Shown here piece by piece: positions 12,416 through 25,335 of a stretch of 64,000 nucleotides of DNA. The DNA lies in the NCBI GenBank assembly GCA_024734555.1, contig JANPWX010000163.1, forward strand, positions 782,918 to 846,917. Reading direction: 5' to 3'. The first letter of the stretch is position 1, and each line of letters starts with the position of its first letter. A model generated the notes under the pieces. The model did not search any database and was not told where the DNA came from. It saw only the letters and a list, made by a program, of their open reading frames with translations. This stretch comes from Trochalopteron elliotii (taxonomy: Eukaryota; Chordata; Aves; Passeriformes; Leiothrichidae). Made by a program: the position numbers and the translations under genes.

Positions 12416-13559
12416 CTGATGGGTAGGGGTGGAGGGATGGTGGGAACAGATTGGAAAGGAGACAGGTAAAGACAAAATATACAGCTGTGGGAGATATGAC
12501 AAACATCTAAACCTAGTGAGGCTTGATATATACATGAGTTTCCTCTTGTAATGTCAACCTGAGAAAATATTTCCCACATTTTAAAATTTAGGGCCGTTCC
12601 TACAGTGACATTATTTAATTGCTAAAAGGGTGTTCTCCTGCTTTCTACCAAAAATGTGTTATGTGCTTTGCCCTCATGAGATTGGCTCAGATACTCATTC
12701 TTTTATAGCAATGCTTGCTCTCATGTTTAGTCAAGATGACATTAAAAATTCATTCAAATGTTGCTGGTGTTTAGTTTAGGATAGTTTTCAAAAAGGTCAG
12801 TATTCAAAAAGTGGCAACGATATGCATGGTTTCATCTGGAAATATTGGGAAATGTGTGTACTCTAAAATTCGGCCATTTCCAGAAAAGTAAAATTTTCTG
12901 GCATGAACACTTAAATACAAAAACTTTAAGCAGTTTGTTTTGTAGAAGCTATAACAACTTGAAAGTTCAAAGAAATAAAATATATTAAATACTATATACC
13001 CTATTTAAGCAAAAATTCAAAATTAACAAAAATGCACAGTGTTTCATTCTACAAATCTCTTTCTTGGTTTTTTTTTTTTTTTCTTTTTCTCATCCTTCTT
13101 GTATTCTGTGTCACTGGAGTAAGTGAAAAGATCAAAATTAAAAGTGGGGAAGGAGGAAGACTTTTCCTTACTTCCCACTGGAAAAAAGGTAAACTTCTCA
13201 CCAGAAGAGAAGTTAGCTGCTATTTTAGGTTTTTAGTATATTCTTGTTAGTGATAGAAAAATAATATATTTGAAGATTTTAAATGTTGTTTTTATTTATT
13301 TAAAGAGTTCTACTTTTCACTCCCATTTTTAACTGGAGTGGTGAGGTGAGGAGAATAAGGGAACATAAGGATTTGCCATTATTTCAACATAAAAATGTCA
13401 AGCATTATAAAAATATCCTCCTGATATTTTTTTAGAAGTGGTATTTCCCCACAGAAGGCTGATACTGCAATCTTTTTGAAATATTCTTATTTAAGAGGTC
13501 AGACCTTTCAGCTTACACTTTAAACAATTTTAGCTTTCACACATACATAACACTGACTG
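12416..13559. other. Non-coding stretch, no gene seen
   Basis: AT-rich DNA holding a T15 run at 13068-13082. No gene signal is seen apart from the pyrimidine tract attributed to the microexon candidate on the minus strand. Confidence 0.5.
13068..13082 (+). repeat. T15 homopolymer
   Basis: An uninterrupted run of fifteen T, followed by CTTTTTCTC. Confidence 0.9.
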
Positions 13560-14360
13560 AATTTCCACACTTCATGGTTGCATCCACAGAAGGCTCCAGG
13601 GCCCCAAGATGAGATTAAGCCACCAGTTAAACCCTCAAGAGCAGCACTGTGGTCCTGCACTTCCAGCCGGGGGTTCCCAGCACTGGATTTTGTCCTGAGC
13701 AGCCCCTGGGCGAGGCAGGGGATCGTGTCCCTGTGTCTGTCCCTGCAGAGCAGCTCCATGGCCATGAGCTGGGGCACCCACCCGGGCTCAAACCCCTCCA
13801 GGTTCCTCGAGCACACGCCTCCTGCCTAAGGGACAGACACGCCACCCCCTGCTCCTGGTCAAACCCCAAAGCCCTGGGGTCAGATACACCCAGGGGCCTG
13901 GGTCTGAAGGGATTTGTGGTTAGGTTTTAATCTGGCCTCCAGCAGGGTCTCGTCGCCAGGTGAGTGCTGGAACATTTATGTTGGAAAGTCCTTCCTCTTC
14001 TCCTGCCACAGCTTCAGAGGAAGCACAAGGCCCAACCCCAATCATCAATTAATAGAGTCGGTCCCTGTTAAGGCCCCTGTGGGGCATCTTGGCCCACACA
14101 CATTACTATATACCAAAACCCCAAACCCAAGTTCTCACCCTGTGAGATCACACACCACCACCCTAACTACACACCCACAACCCCTGTGCTATCACACAAC
14201 CTCAGAAGCCTCTTCCAAGGCCTCAAGTCAAGTGCGGTGCCTGCCTGAGGGTCAGCATCCCTCAGCTCAGAAAGCCTGAAGTTTTCAGCCTCCACAGTTC
14301 CAATAGGCCCCCAGTAACCTAATGAGCTCTGAGTGCTCTGAGTGAGCATCCTCAGCAGAG
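13560..14360. other. GC-rich block with locally raised CpG, origin unknown
   Basis: About 800 bases are clearly richer in G and C than either flank. By hand count there are nine CpGs between 13660 and 13960, against a sparse background. Frames are open for 80-120 codons on both strands, but this follows from high GC and no domain is recognisable. It could be an inserted retroelement such as a solo LTR, a degraded retrocopy or a small regulatory island. I could not find matching TG...CA ends or terminal repeats, so I do not name it. The A-rich tail-like tract AATAAGATTTTTAATAATATT follows at about 14390. Confidence 0.4.
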
Positions 14361-16672
14361 AAAGAAATGGACTCTGCTGCCACTCCTTAAATAAGATTTT
14401 TAATAATATTAAATGCCTCTGTTAGGCATACATTAAAAAGCATGAAGAACTGCCTCCACCACAAACACAAATCAGTGTGAAGTATTTTATGAGCTCAGTC
14501 AATTTTAGATCAGTGTAAAAATAAAGCTTTATTCTTGGTGAACAGAGCAGCATAAATAACCAAAGTAATTCTTCAGGGAGAAGCCTGAAGATGCAAGCAA
14601 AAGAAGACTGAGAAAAGAAAAGCCACACAAAAACAGAGTTTGTCTTTTTAACAGCACCTGTTTTTACAGTATTTAGAATATAGAAATAAATATAGCTTCA
14701 GCGCACCAGGCAGAAAGGTACTTTGAAGAAGCTTTCTGCATGTGAACTTTCAAAGATTAGTAAACAGATATTAGAGGGGATATTTCAGTCTTAACTCTTA
14801 TCCTTAAAGAAATTAAATCATTCCAACAAATATCCTCAACACCTTTCCATAAATTTGATATAAACATCGTACCCCTCCTGAGACTTATGAGGACATTGGA
14901 GAACTTTCTCCTTGCCTCTGTAGTGCTAAAACCTTTCTTTCCAAGATGTGCTGGAAATTGATTTCTTCCACAGATTTAGCTTCCATCTACTTCATTCAGT
15001 ACAGGGAATTAGCAACCTACTTCAACAGCAGGACTCAAACTGTCTGGCCACACAGACCTGCAGCACATTATGACTGTGGCCAGTGTCTGGCCATGAGTTT
15101 TCTGTTGGTTTTGACAAACCTCAGCACTAAAGCCTGTCCAGCCTGCTCTGTCTCACCTGCCCTCAGCTTCACTTTAACTTGCTTTAGCTGTAACTGCAGT
15201 TTTCCTTCTGACCAGGTGCCTGTGGCTATTTTGGTTTGTTTTGCTTATTGCTGTATGGTACTGCTGCACTTTTGTGGCCACACAGGAGTGATACAGGAGG
15301 AGAAAATCCACCTTGGTGAGATAGCAGAGACCCTAGGATGTGCAGATTCCATGTGTGGTGCAGGGGAGTACCAGCACTGGGTGACAGGAGATAGACACAA
15401 GTTTGGCTCTGGAGACCCCAGAGCTATTAACAACTCACCAGTGTCAGATAAAGGAATGCAGACCTGAGGCTGGACAAAACTGATTCTAGGGCAGCAAGTA
15501 GAATAAAAAACAGTATCTAGTATATCTGTAAGGCTCTGCTCTGTCTTTAGCAAATTTGAATCTGATGTAGAGTTCAGACCATTACAGAAAGAGCAAAGAT
15601 GCAAAAGCATGTTAGATGACCTGCAAAAATGCACCCAAATAGATCCTAGAGTAAGAAAGAGGAAACTATCAAAATGACTATCCAAATCCTCCTGGTGAAG
15701 AACTACAGATGCCAACAGCAATCTATAATCCTGCCAACTCCAATACCTGAGCAAAAGCAGCCACCCACAGGCCTGAAAGGGCTGGGGATGAGGCAGCATT
15801 TCACCAGGAGAAGGGGTAGAAACTAAGGAGTCACAGTTTCAGCTGTATTATTATTACTACTACAGTTGCAACCTTTTCTGCATAGACATAGTCCTTTCTG
15901 TAACAGTTGTATGTGGAATAGTACTGGCTTTTGGATTAGACTCCTAAGGTTTCAATTATAGTCACAATAAAGTTCTGTCTTTATATGTAAGTTGTTTCTG
16001 CTTTACTCATAAAACAAGATACTGGGCATAACAAGTAGCTTCACTAGATCCAAGTCACAAAAATATTACTTGTTAGCAGTATTGAAACAGAATCTCTTCC
16101 TTAGGGGTTTAATATGACAGACTAAACACTCTCAAAGCTTTTGACCTAACACAGCATCAGCTGAAGATTCACTGGCATTTGCCAAAACAAAAGAGGTCAG
16201 ATTTTCAGGTGGCACAAGCTGGTTTTGGTTTTCGGTTGTGTGGGAAAAGCAGAGCCCTCATTTCAGGCTCTGTTTCTGGGGCAAGTGGCTTCCTTGAAAA
16301 CCTAAGGTCTGGTACCATAGTAATAGTTACTCTGAGGGTTAAATCTTGCTCCATCTGAAGTCAGTGGGAATTTTGCCACTCACTCATTTGTACTTGAGTT
16401 TTCACCCAAGGGAATTTCACCCAAAAGCAAACTCTTCACCCAAAGACATCCAGGAGGCAGGAGATCAGAATGGATCACAGCCAAGCTTGAGTCCACTGTT
16501 AGGACAACACTACCTTGCCTTGTGCAGAGCTGGAAGTGCAAGCATGGACACCCCCCATGAAAATATTATGGTAACACACAATAACCTGGAGTTTTTGTCT
16601 GTGGGATTATCCAGCTGTGCTTCAGAGACACATGTGGGTGCATTAGATCAGCTGATGCTAGCTATAAATATA
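14361..16672. other. Non-coding stretch, no gene seen
   Basis: Contains two overlapping opposite-strand frames of about 175-185 codons (14946-15467 plus and 15245-15799 minus). Neither has recognised domains or splice-site support, and both are close to what chance gives in a window this size. No named repeat. Confidence 0.5.
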
Positions 16673-16850
16673 AAAGAAAAAAAAAATCCCAACCAAACAA
16701 AACTTATCCCAAAGAACAAAACCCCCAATCAACAAAAGCAAGCAAAAAAAAAAGCAAAAAACCCCCACCACAACACAATAAAACAAAACAAACAAAACCC
16801 ACCCCACACACCAAAGAAACCCCACAAAAACCAAAAAACCAACAAGAGGC
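16673..16850 (+). repeat. A/C-only low-complexity tract
   Basis: For about 178 bases the plus strand is almost entirely A and C (only a handful of G and T), with short motifs such as AACAAAACC and CCCCACC. The complement is a G/T tract of the kind common in bird introns. Confidence 0.9.
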
Positions 16851-18721
16851 ACATCATCACATGCACCTGTTATTCAGAAAATGCAACATTATTAGACTTA
16901 TGACTAACTGGAATGCCTGGAAGAGGTTTACCACAACAGAAAAAAATCAGTTAGGTATGGATGTATACCTATAAATCTTATTAATTTCCTTTATGTTGCA
17001 TTAGCAACTTTTAATTAAGCTTCAGGTTAAAATGTGTATATTTGAGTAAACATACATGAGAACGCTTTATAATGTTGACCATAAACATAATATTTTAGTT
17101 CTCATATGAAATATATCAGGAAGGTTGCTGGCCTATTTCAGTCAAGTTACATCATGTAGAGATGTAAGTCTGTAAACCAAGACTGAAGGAAGTATGAATG
17201 ACTTTTTCAAACTGGGTTCACTTCATACACCCAAGGAAAGTTCTCCTGTTATCCTCGAGATAACTGGTGGTTTTAGATGGTTTCATGGCCAAAGTATGTG
17301 CTCTCATGCAGTGCTCTTCTGACTTGCACATGCCCAGCATTGCTTTTGTTGCTTTGCCACATCAGCCTCTGGGTTTGTGCACATAGAATATGGCCTTCAT
17401 TTACTCAAGCATAGAATTTCTGAGAAATTAAATGTCTGGGTCTGAATTATTCACTATTGGATCATTTTATAGTCTGTTGAGAGACACAGTTATTTCCAGA
17501 GGGCAATTCCTTTCCCTCTAAGATCTTTAAGACAAATCATCCTCTAGAAATGCTTGCTTCTCTTAACTGGGCTTTGAAGGTAACCAGCTCAGACTGAGAG
17601 GTCTAAAGTTTGCTTACTTAAGGTTAAGCAAGATGCATTCTTCCCAGAAACTGTAGTGGAGGCACACAATGTTCATCAGTTCTTGCCTGGACCAGGTGGG
17701 AGGGCCATAAAACAATATCATGTGCTATGCGTAACTCGAGATTGATGATTGCTTTCAATTGGTACACTTTGTGTTTTGTATCTACTAAGTTTTAAATTTT
17801 ATAGACTGAAGTCAGATAATGACTTCAGAAATTAAAACTTTTAATTTTCTTCACAGAGGATTCATGATCTGACTGATTTTTCATTACAAACTTCCAATTT
17901 TCTATGAAATTTTTCAAGTTTTTAAAATATTTTTCCATAAAAATTTTAAGAAATTAAATTCTAGACAAGGTATATATTATGTTAGAACCATTTCACACAT
18001 AGTAGAAGAAACATCAAGCATCTGAGCCATTCAGTGAAAAAATTCTATGATCAATTAGAATTTTAAAATGTTATTTTAATTACTTTTAAAATATCCCTTT
18101 TTTTTTTTTTAAATGAACACATGAATGCTTTCATACTCTAATCCCCCACGTAACTGTACTAAAGCAAGCATACAAGAGACTCAAACCTTTGCAAACAGTT
18201 GTTCTAATAACATTTTATTAGCGGAACATTAATTTTTGACAAATTTACTATGAAGTCTCTTGCATCAGACATAGGATGATATCCATCACTAAGCTAAATG
18301 CCGTAAAATCATCTTTAAATGCAACACTAAGCTTAACCTAGTGGGAAAACATAATCTCTAGGAAGCTAATTTTATGAAGTCATTCAGGAAAGGGGAGCTG
18401 AGCTCTGGAGTAACCTCGGGACTACTGCTTCCCTGCCAGATGGAAAATCTCAGGGATGACACATTTGTTCCTGAGGGGAAGGATGCTGCCCCTTTGACAG
18501 CCTACCCACTCCACACCAACTGCATCAGCCTTGGAGGAGGTTATGGCTCCCATTCTCCCTCCAGAGGAAAGGCTGGTGCAGCAGGAGATGGGGGAAAAAA
18601 TCTCCAGACTGTGTTTGTGCACAAGGAGCAGGCAGCAGACTTGTCAGTCTGGGGAGCTGGGCTGCTGCAGCTCCCCAGGTGTAGCAGGTGATCCCAGAAG
18701 GCACATGCACACAGATATATC
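16851..18721. other. Non-coding stretch, no gene seen
   Basis: AT-rich DNA with a T13 run at 18098-18110. From about 18370 the sequence becomes GC-richer up to the CR1 tail; this part has open frames on both strands but no recognisable protein. Confidence 0.5.
18098..18110 (+). repeat. T13 homopolymer
   Basis: An uninterrupted run of thirteen T between AT-rich flanks. Confidence 0.9.
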
Positions 18722-18822
18722 TCAGAGTCGTGGAATGGCTAGGTTGGAAGGGACCTTGAGGACCATCTCATTCCAACCCCCCTGCCACAGGCAGCGACAC
18801 CTTCCATTAGAGCAGGCTGCTC
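18722..18822 (-). mobile_element. CR1 LINE 3'-end fragment (minus strand)
   Basis: The plus strand shows the reverse complement of the CR1 3' end: a tail-like TCGTGGAATGGC, then GGTTGGAAGGGACCTTGAGG, ACCATCTCATTCCAACCCCC and CTGCCACAGGCAGCGACACC. Only about 100 bases remain, which is a heavily 5'-truncated insertion. The tail has diverged from the ATTCTATGATTC consensus. Confidence 0.93.
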
Positions 18823-19235
18823 TCACACATGCACATATAAACACAGACAGACACAAAGATCACATTTAATGCTGCGTTTGCCTTCCCCAGAAGTGAATTT
18901 TGTTTCTTTCCTTGCTGCTGCTGCCCTTCAAAATCAGTGTAATCAGTGGTAGCCCTTGGACTTCAGTGTGACCAATTGCAGACACTGCAAATCCAAGTGC
19001 CACGTGCACCTTGGGGCCACACAGTTCCTCTTGGTTCCAGTCATGACTACAGAATGATTTGACAGTAGTGGGAACCCAAGGATTTCAAAAAGTACAATAT
19101 CTGGTACCAAATCCAAAGTTTGTATATGGAAGTGTACACAGGCATTTGTGAGTTTCATTAGCTCAAAGCATCCTGGTCTGGTTCCTGGGCTGTAAATTCA
19201 CCTGCAGCTGGAGGGCATTTTTAGAGCCACTGTAG

Positions 19236-19288
19236 TCTTCTGATGTATCTGATGTAAAGAGCCTCTCTTCTGGTGCATCTGATGTAAA
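19236..19288 (+). repeat. Two imperfect copies of a ~23-base unit at 30-base period
   Basis: TCTTCTGATGTATCTGATGTAAA-like sequence at 19236-19258 recurs at 19266-19288 with two or three differences. The internal word ATCTGATGTAAA is identical in both copies. Confidence 0.85.
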
Positions 19289-19459
19289 ATAATCCTTTTT
19301 TTGTTGTTGTTCAAAGGCTCAACTTCCATATGAGGCAAAGCACAGTAAATTGGGACAATTGATAAACTCACTTCAGCTGTGACAGACAGAAGCATGATTG
19401 GAGATGTACCTTCAATCAGAAGAAATGAAACCAGAAGTTGGTCTTTAATTTTAAAAAGA

Positions 19460-19473
19460 AGAGAGAGAGAGAG
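19460..19473 (+). repeat. (AG)7 microsatellite
   Basis: A perfect AG dinucleotide run of 14 bases. Confidence 0.88.
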
Positions 19474-22400
19474 GTATGGAGAGCATGGCAGCTGGCGTAT
19501 AGGAGCACATTTAATGCATTCCTGATGTTAGATTTAGTCCAAAGAAAATATAAAATGTGTATAATATGTTGGACCTTCCCCTGCCGACACCTCACACTGC
19601 CTGCTGAGAGATGCTGCATGAGGCAAAGGCCAAATCTGTCCCTCAGTGCTGTTCTGGAGGGTGCCTTGGATCCAAGCACCCTCAGAAGTATGCACACTTC
19701 TTGTTTTGGGGAAATCTGGAAGGTTCATGGCAAGTTGACTGGAACTGGACTAATGTGGATGATTAGAGGACAGAACCTGGAAATGAAGTGGGGAATTGTT
19801 ATTTGAGAGGATAGATGTACCTGATGGAACCACTACTCTTTGGGGAAAAAAAAAAAGAGTTACTTATTCATTGACAAACAAAAGCTCATTTCTGTTGGAG
19901 AGCTATGTCTTTTCTTTTCTTTTACTTTTAACGTAGAAGTACCTAATCTTGTGTATTTATTAAGCAACTATTACAGCAATTTCAGTGCAATTGCAGTTAG
20001 CAATGGGTTCCATATTAGTTCACAAACAAGGAATTGTATTTGTAAAATAGCATAGTTTAGGCTTCCTGAACTAACAAAAATTGTAGTCCAAGCCTATTAT
20101 GAAGGCATGCAGGAAAGTTAATCAAATAAAGGTGGAATGTAAGTATGCCTAACCTGCAGGTTGATAAACGCCATATGGGTGCTCTTACAGAGGAATAAAA
20201 TTGCTTTCATTTTCTGCAGCTTAATTCTGTTTAAATTGCCGCAAACTCCAGCCTCTTTATTCTGAGTGAAAACACATGTCCCAGGAGTTTAACGTGCTTG
20301 AACTTATGCCTGTTAACTTCACCACTTGATTATCCATAACTTTCCCAAGTCTCCCCACCCAAACTTGCTGTTAAAACAATTTATTGTTCCTACTTATACA
20401 TGAAGTGTGTAAGCAGGCATAGCAACATGCTCCACACCAGCTGCACTTCAGCTGTGTGGGGCCCTTCTAATGGGCACTTTTGCCCAGGTTCGCAACTGTT
20501 TTAAGAAGTTAAAGTCCCAAAGGGAGGCAGAAAGGGAACCAATTGAAAATCCTCAAAGAAATCTGACCCCTTTCTACACACTTTTTCTGAATTTCTCCCA
20601 GGGGCACTGGGCCCACTTCTTTCTTTTATATGAAAAAAGGTGCAAGAATGGCAATGCTCAAGAAGACTATGGCAGACTACAGTTGCTGTCAAGCCTTAGT
20701 AAGAATGCTGCTTTCCAGTCCTCACCTCTACCAAATTCCTCAGGAAGACAAGCTACAAGTTGTTCTTTTGCACCTTACCTATAAAATGTCCTTCACCATT
20801 CAGCGAAGTACTTCTCAATATACTGTTGCTGATTTAACTTTAATGCTTGGCATTGCATCATATTTCTTACCATTTAAAAATATGAGAAGTAATAAAAAGA
20901 AAAAACAAACCAAGAAAACCAGAATAGCAATAAACACAAGCTGATTCATGGCTGAGGTACCAGTCTTTTGCCCAAACTGTCTGGCATGTGTTTGATGTAC
21001 AGGATGACAAGAAACTTCTCATAACAACTATTTCATTTGTGTGCTCCTAAATAGGGCAAGAATATTCAGAAGATGTGCATCACCACTAAATAATTCACTC
21101 ATTGCAGGTCTTGTTCTATGGAGCATGAAGGCAATACTGCCTTGACCTATTTTGGTGCTGACTGACATCAGATGTGGCTCCCCACCTGTGCCATGAGTGC
21201 CCCTGGCATCACAAAAACCACTTCCAAGGCCACAGCCAGGCCACCTCTCTCTTCCTATATGGATGCTAATATGAATTGCCCAGAAACAGCCTGTTCACAG
21301 GCCATTACTAGCAGCTGTTTATGCAGGCATCCACCCTGTGGCTCAGGTCAGGCCAGAGCTGCCTGCCTGCCCTCCCTGACCCCAGGCACCAGCACTGCTG
21401 ACTACTTGCAGACAAGCAGGCTTGAGAGATGAAGGCAGTGGGAAGGGTGGGCTGTGAAGCTGAAGCTCTCTCAGTGTGAGAGTATGTGGTTGGAGAAGAT
21501 GTGAACAGCAGGGGTAGACAAAATACTCAGTGTCACCACAAGTGATGCCTGTCTGTTTTGGATGTGAGCAGCCCAATTGTACACCAACAATTTCAGTGTG
21601 TCTATGAATGACTGCTTAGAAAATAATTTAGAGGTGAATGATGAAATCTATATCTCTCTATGACTCTGGTTAATAGACAGCTCCTTATTTTCGTTGTTTG
21701 TAAAGGAAGTTTTACATTTTCTGTGTAATCTAGAGGATAAAAAAATCCAAACCTACCTCCTGTGGATGAAAAAGTCTAAGCTCCGTGGATACTGTTGCTC
21801 CATACATCTTCATAACTCTGTAACTGGACTCTAGGTTTCCTACAAAAATAGATCTCAGATGAGAAAATCTGATTTTTTTAGAAGCTTTTGAATTATATTG
21901 AGAAAAATTTAGAATGTTAGTATTACATCAAGGATTATACAATACAAGAATTATGTCAATAAAATTCCAGAGTGATTTACCTTTTGCTAAATGATACCCT
22001 AAATTTTAATACAAACCTTGCATCTCCTAGTAAGTTTAGATTATTTAATATGAACATATAAAACATCTTAAACTATGCCAAGATTTTGTGAGTGACCTCA
22101 AATTCAATTTCTAAGGAGAAGCAAATGTACAGGGAACTTATGCAAGAAAACATGCACACACTTTTGGAACACTCTGTAACAAGAGCTTATGAGAAAAGGC
22201 AAATATGTAAAAAAGAGGAGGCAGCTGAGACAAAGCATCCAGAGTTAAAAATATTTAGCTAATAAATATTTTTAAAAAGTGAGTTCAGAAGTGTTGACTG
22301 TCTTACTCTGGTATTTTTAGATATCTTTACACTTCTGATGATCTAGAAAATTTTAAAAACCTAAGATTATTTGTACACTTGCTGCATACTGTAACTGGTA

Positions 22401-25160
22401 TATTGGACATACCAGGGGCAGCAGCCTCTCCCCCTCCCTCTCTGTCCACCACTATGTCAGGGCATCCTCCTGTGGACACCAGCATTTTGTTGTTTCTCAC
22501 TGTACTAAACATTGTGAGATAAAATTCTCAGGAGTGTCGTGGGACAGTCCTTCAGGAATATCTCTGGGAGTTACGGGCTTTATTTTGGAAATGTCCAAAA
22601 GGGGAAAAGAACCTTGAGGCTATAAGGCTGAGAGCCAGGACTCTTAGACTGCCAGCTGTGCAAGCTGCATAGGTTGCTTAGCCTTTGTGTGCCAGATTTT
22701 CAACCTCCACAAGAAGAGGAATATAAATATTTCAGATCAATATTGCATATTTCCTTGTTTCAATACTCATACTTCTTGAGACTCTTGAATGAGAGATGCC
22801 ATATAAATACGAAAGCAGTGACAAGTGGCTTTGTCAAGCACCAGGACAAATACAGTAGAAAAGCTTTTAAAAGGCCAATCCCAAGTATGCGCACATGAGT
22901 GCATGCAGGGAAAGAAAATTTCAGTTTGCTCAAGACAGCCATGCATTTCTTGAGAGTTAAATAAATAGAATTACCCATATGAATATCATGAAGCAATATA
23001 GACTGGAAACAGTTAAATGAGTCTGCCAACTCTATTCTGTGGCAGAAACATAAATTACATGCTGATTGCATTCAAATATCACATCAAAAGATTAGGTGCG
23101 TAAATTTGGATATGTAGTAGTGAAAAAAATGCTTCTGGAGTCCAGGAATATTAATTTACTGGTCAATCTTTCCCCAACATAGCATGTTAAAAGATTAACT
23201 TTCCTTTAGTACCTATTGAATATATGATTGAAAAATGCTAATTTTATGCAATTTTTAACTCTTATGCACTACTTTGAGTGCAAAAGTACACAATCCTGTT
23301 TTACAGTCTGATAGAGTATTCTCTGATGCTTTGAGCTTGTATAAGTAGTCACTTGACTACAAATTATAACACACTTGATTTTTCACATATAAAGGATAGC
23401 TTGAGATATTTCTAAGCTTTATTCAAACTGTGAGCAGTGCACATCCTGGATTAATATCTGTGGAAAACTAAATTTTGAAAAACTCCAATGTTTTCTCACC
23501 ATAAGTATTCTCTTTTTTCTTTTTTCTGAAAACAAAATAATAGAATGTGCAGTCTTGTGGTTATATGACTGTATTTCCACAGGTTTGGTATGTGTTTTTC
23601 TGTTGCAGTTGTTACTTTGGAAAAAGCTAATGTGACTGACAGAGCAGAACAATATATCCTAGAATTATATATCTTTTTGTGGGCAGAAACACCATGATGA
23701 CAAAATAACAAAATTGAAATATGGTACAACTTTTGAAAACATTAAAAAAAACCCATTGCTCTTCTCTTTGACAAGCTTGTCACAAAGGTGAGACTAAAAC
23801 AAACCTCCAAATACTCGATATTAATAGGCAGTGATGAACAACAAGGTTCCTGCTCTCTCCTCATGTGCCAGGGTGTTCTGGGGAAAGCAGCACTAATGAA
23901 GTCAATACACTGAATTCTCTTATACACTCAATACTCACTTCCTTGGTGCTTTGAAGTTAATGGAGTTATTCTGGAGTTAACTGGGTTTAACTCAGAGAAA
24001 AACTGCACCCACTAGAATGAGCAGTAATACAAAAGGCTTTGGATCCCAGCCTGCATTGCTGGTCAGAGATTACTAGTGCAGCAGAAAAGGACCTCTTAGA
24101 AAACAAGAAAGACAGGAGGCTGATGCAGAGGAAACTTGCCAATTCAAAAGAGTAGAGGCACTCAGCACCACTCTCCACCAGTTCCAATCAATTTTCTCCT
24201 TGGTTCTTCACCACAAAAGTGATGTGTATAGTGTAGGATGAACAAAAGAGAGCTGTTAAAGTGGTTAGCACAGGTCTGGGATAATGGGATAATGGTTACA
24301 AGGATCAGAATTAGTTAATCATATCTAATGCCTTGAAATTATACATGCAACTGTGCTGAAAAAAAAAATAGATCCAGAAAATACACTTTATTGCATGTTG
24401 TTTGAAAATCTGTCCCCAAATTAAAAGACAACATCAGTTCTAGCTTCTCACAGTAACATTGATCATTTGGTCAAAATATTTTCTGTGATCTCAAACCAAG
24501 AGTGATGCCACCAGCTATACCCTAAATTTCTTCCATGGTTACTGAGTGCATTTGCATAGTAATTGCATTTACATTACAGTATGCAAGCCCACATAAAGTG
24601 CCCCAAATAAAATTCATTCCTAAGACTTTTATATTCTTCAAATAAATGCATATTAACCAGCAAGGTGTTATCTTTCCCATACTGACTCATTTCCTTCTCC
24701 AGGAAGGATCACTGTGTAACCCATTGACTTTCTCCATGACTATTGGCAACTATAAGAAAGATTTCTTGCACTAACAATAAGACAGGTGCCATGGAAATTG
24801 AGATACATTCAAGTTGCTTTTTACATTTGTGGAGAATTTAATCTGTAATTCCTAGTGATGGCAATTTTCTGTAGAGTGCAGGAGGAAGTGTCAGATGTAA
24901 AACCTGTTCAACATATTCTCCTGTTGGGCTGTTACTCTGCCTCTCCTGGACTGAAAGGAAAAAATGAGCAGTTGATAATTTTTCAAATACACCACATTAA
25001 GTTCATGTTAGATTCATTGCTAGCACTGCCAGCAGGGAGTACCTTTTAATATGAACTATGAACAAAGGACACACTTTTGGTTGTGCATGTTCTTGCTTGG
25101 CAAATAACTGATGGTGGCTGCCCAAAGTTTGTCATAAAACCAAAGACATATCATGGTCAT

Positions 25161-25335
25161 TTAGGCCATAAGGGCCATTCGAGCCATCCTAAAATTATCT
25201 CTGAAGGCTGAAGAAGCAGTTGCACTTCCTTCTCTACAGACCTTGGCTGTGAAGTTACACAAGCAGCTTTTCTCCTCTGTCTGACACCTGAGTGTAACTG
25301 CTACCCTGCTACAGCTGCAGGCTGGATCCAAGTAC
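25161..25335 (-). other. Candidate cysteine-rich terminal exon (minus strand)
   Basis: On the minus strand, CCTCTTGGTTTATATCCGCAG gives a fair acceptor ending at 25336. The frame that follows is open for 57 codons to TAA and is rich in cysteine early on (DPACSCSR, then RCQTEEKSCLCNF, then KVC). If spliced this way it would be a last coding exon with a one-base carry-over. I know no protein with this pattern, I see no polyadenylation signal close by, and the frame length is within chance. The strand agrees with the leftward-gene model. Confidence 0.15.

Larger units (their letters stand above)
18823..25160. other. Non-coding stretch, no gene seen
   Basis: AT-rich DNA with small repeats (listed separately at 19236 and 19460). 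A minus-strand donor-like word near 20781 (ATAG|GTAAGG) has no good acceptor. No protein domain is recognised. Confidence 0.5.

Noticed and set aside
14946..15799. Two overlapping long frames on opposite strands (173 and 184 codons)
   Set aside because: No domain, no splice support, biased toward Cys/Leu/Ser as in chance frames; one or so frame of this length is expected in 64 kb of DNA.
16346..16903. 185-codon plus-strand frame
   Set aside because: Half of it is the A/C-only low-complexity tract, which cannot form stop codons easily; the Lys/Asn/Pro/Gln-rich translation is an artefact.
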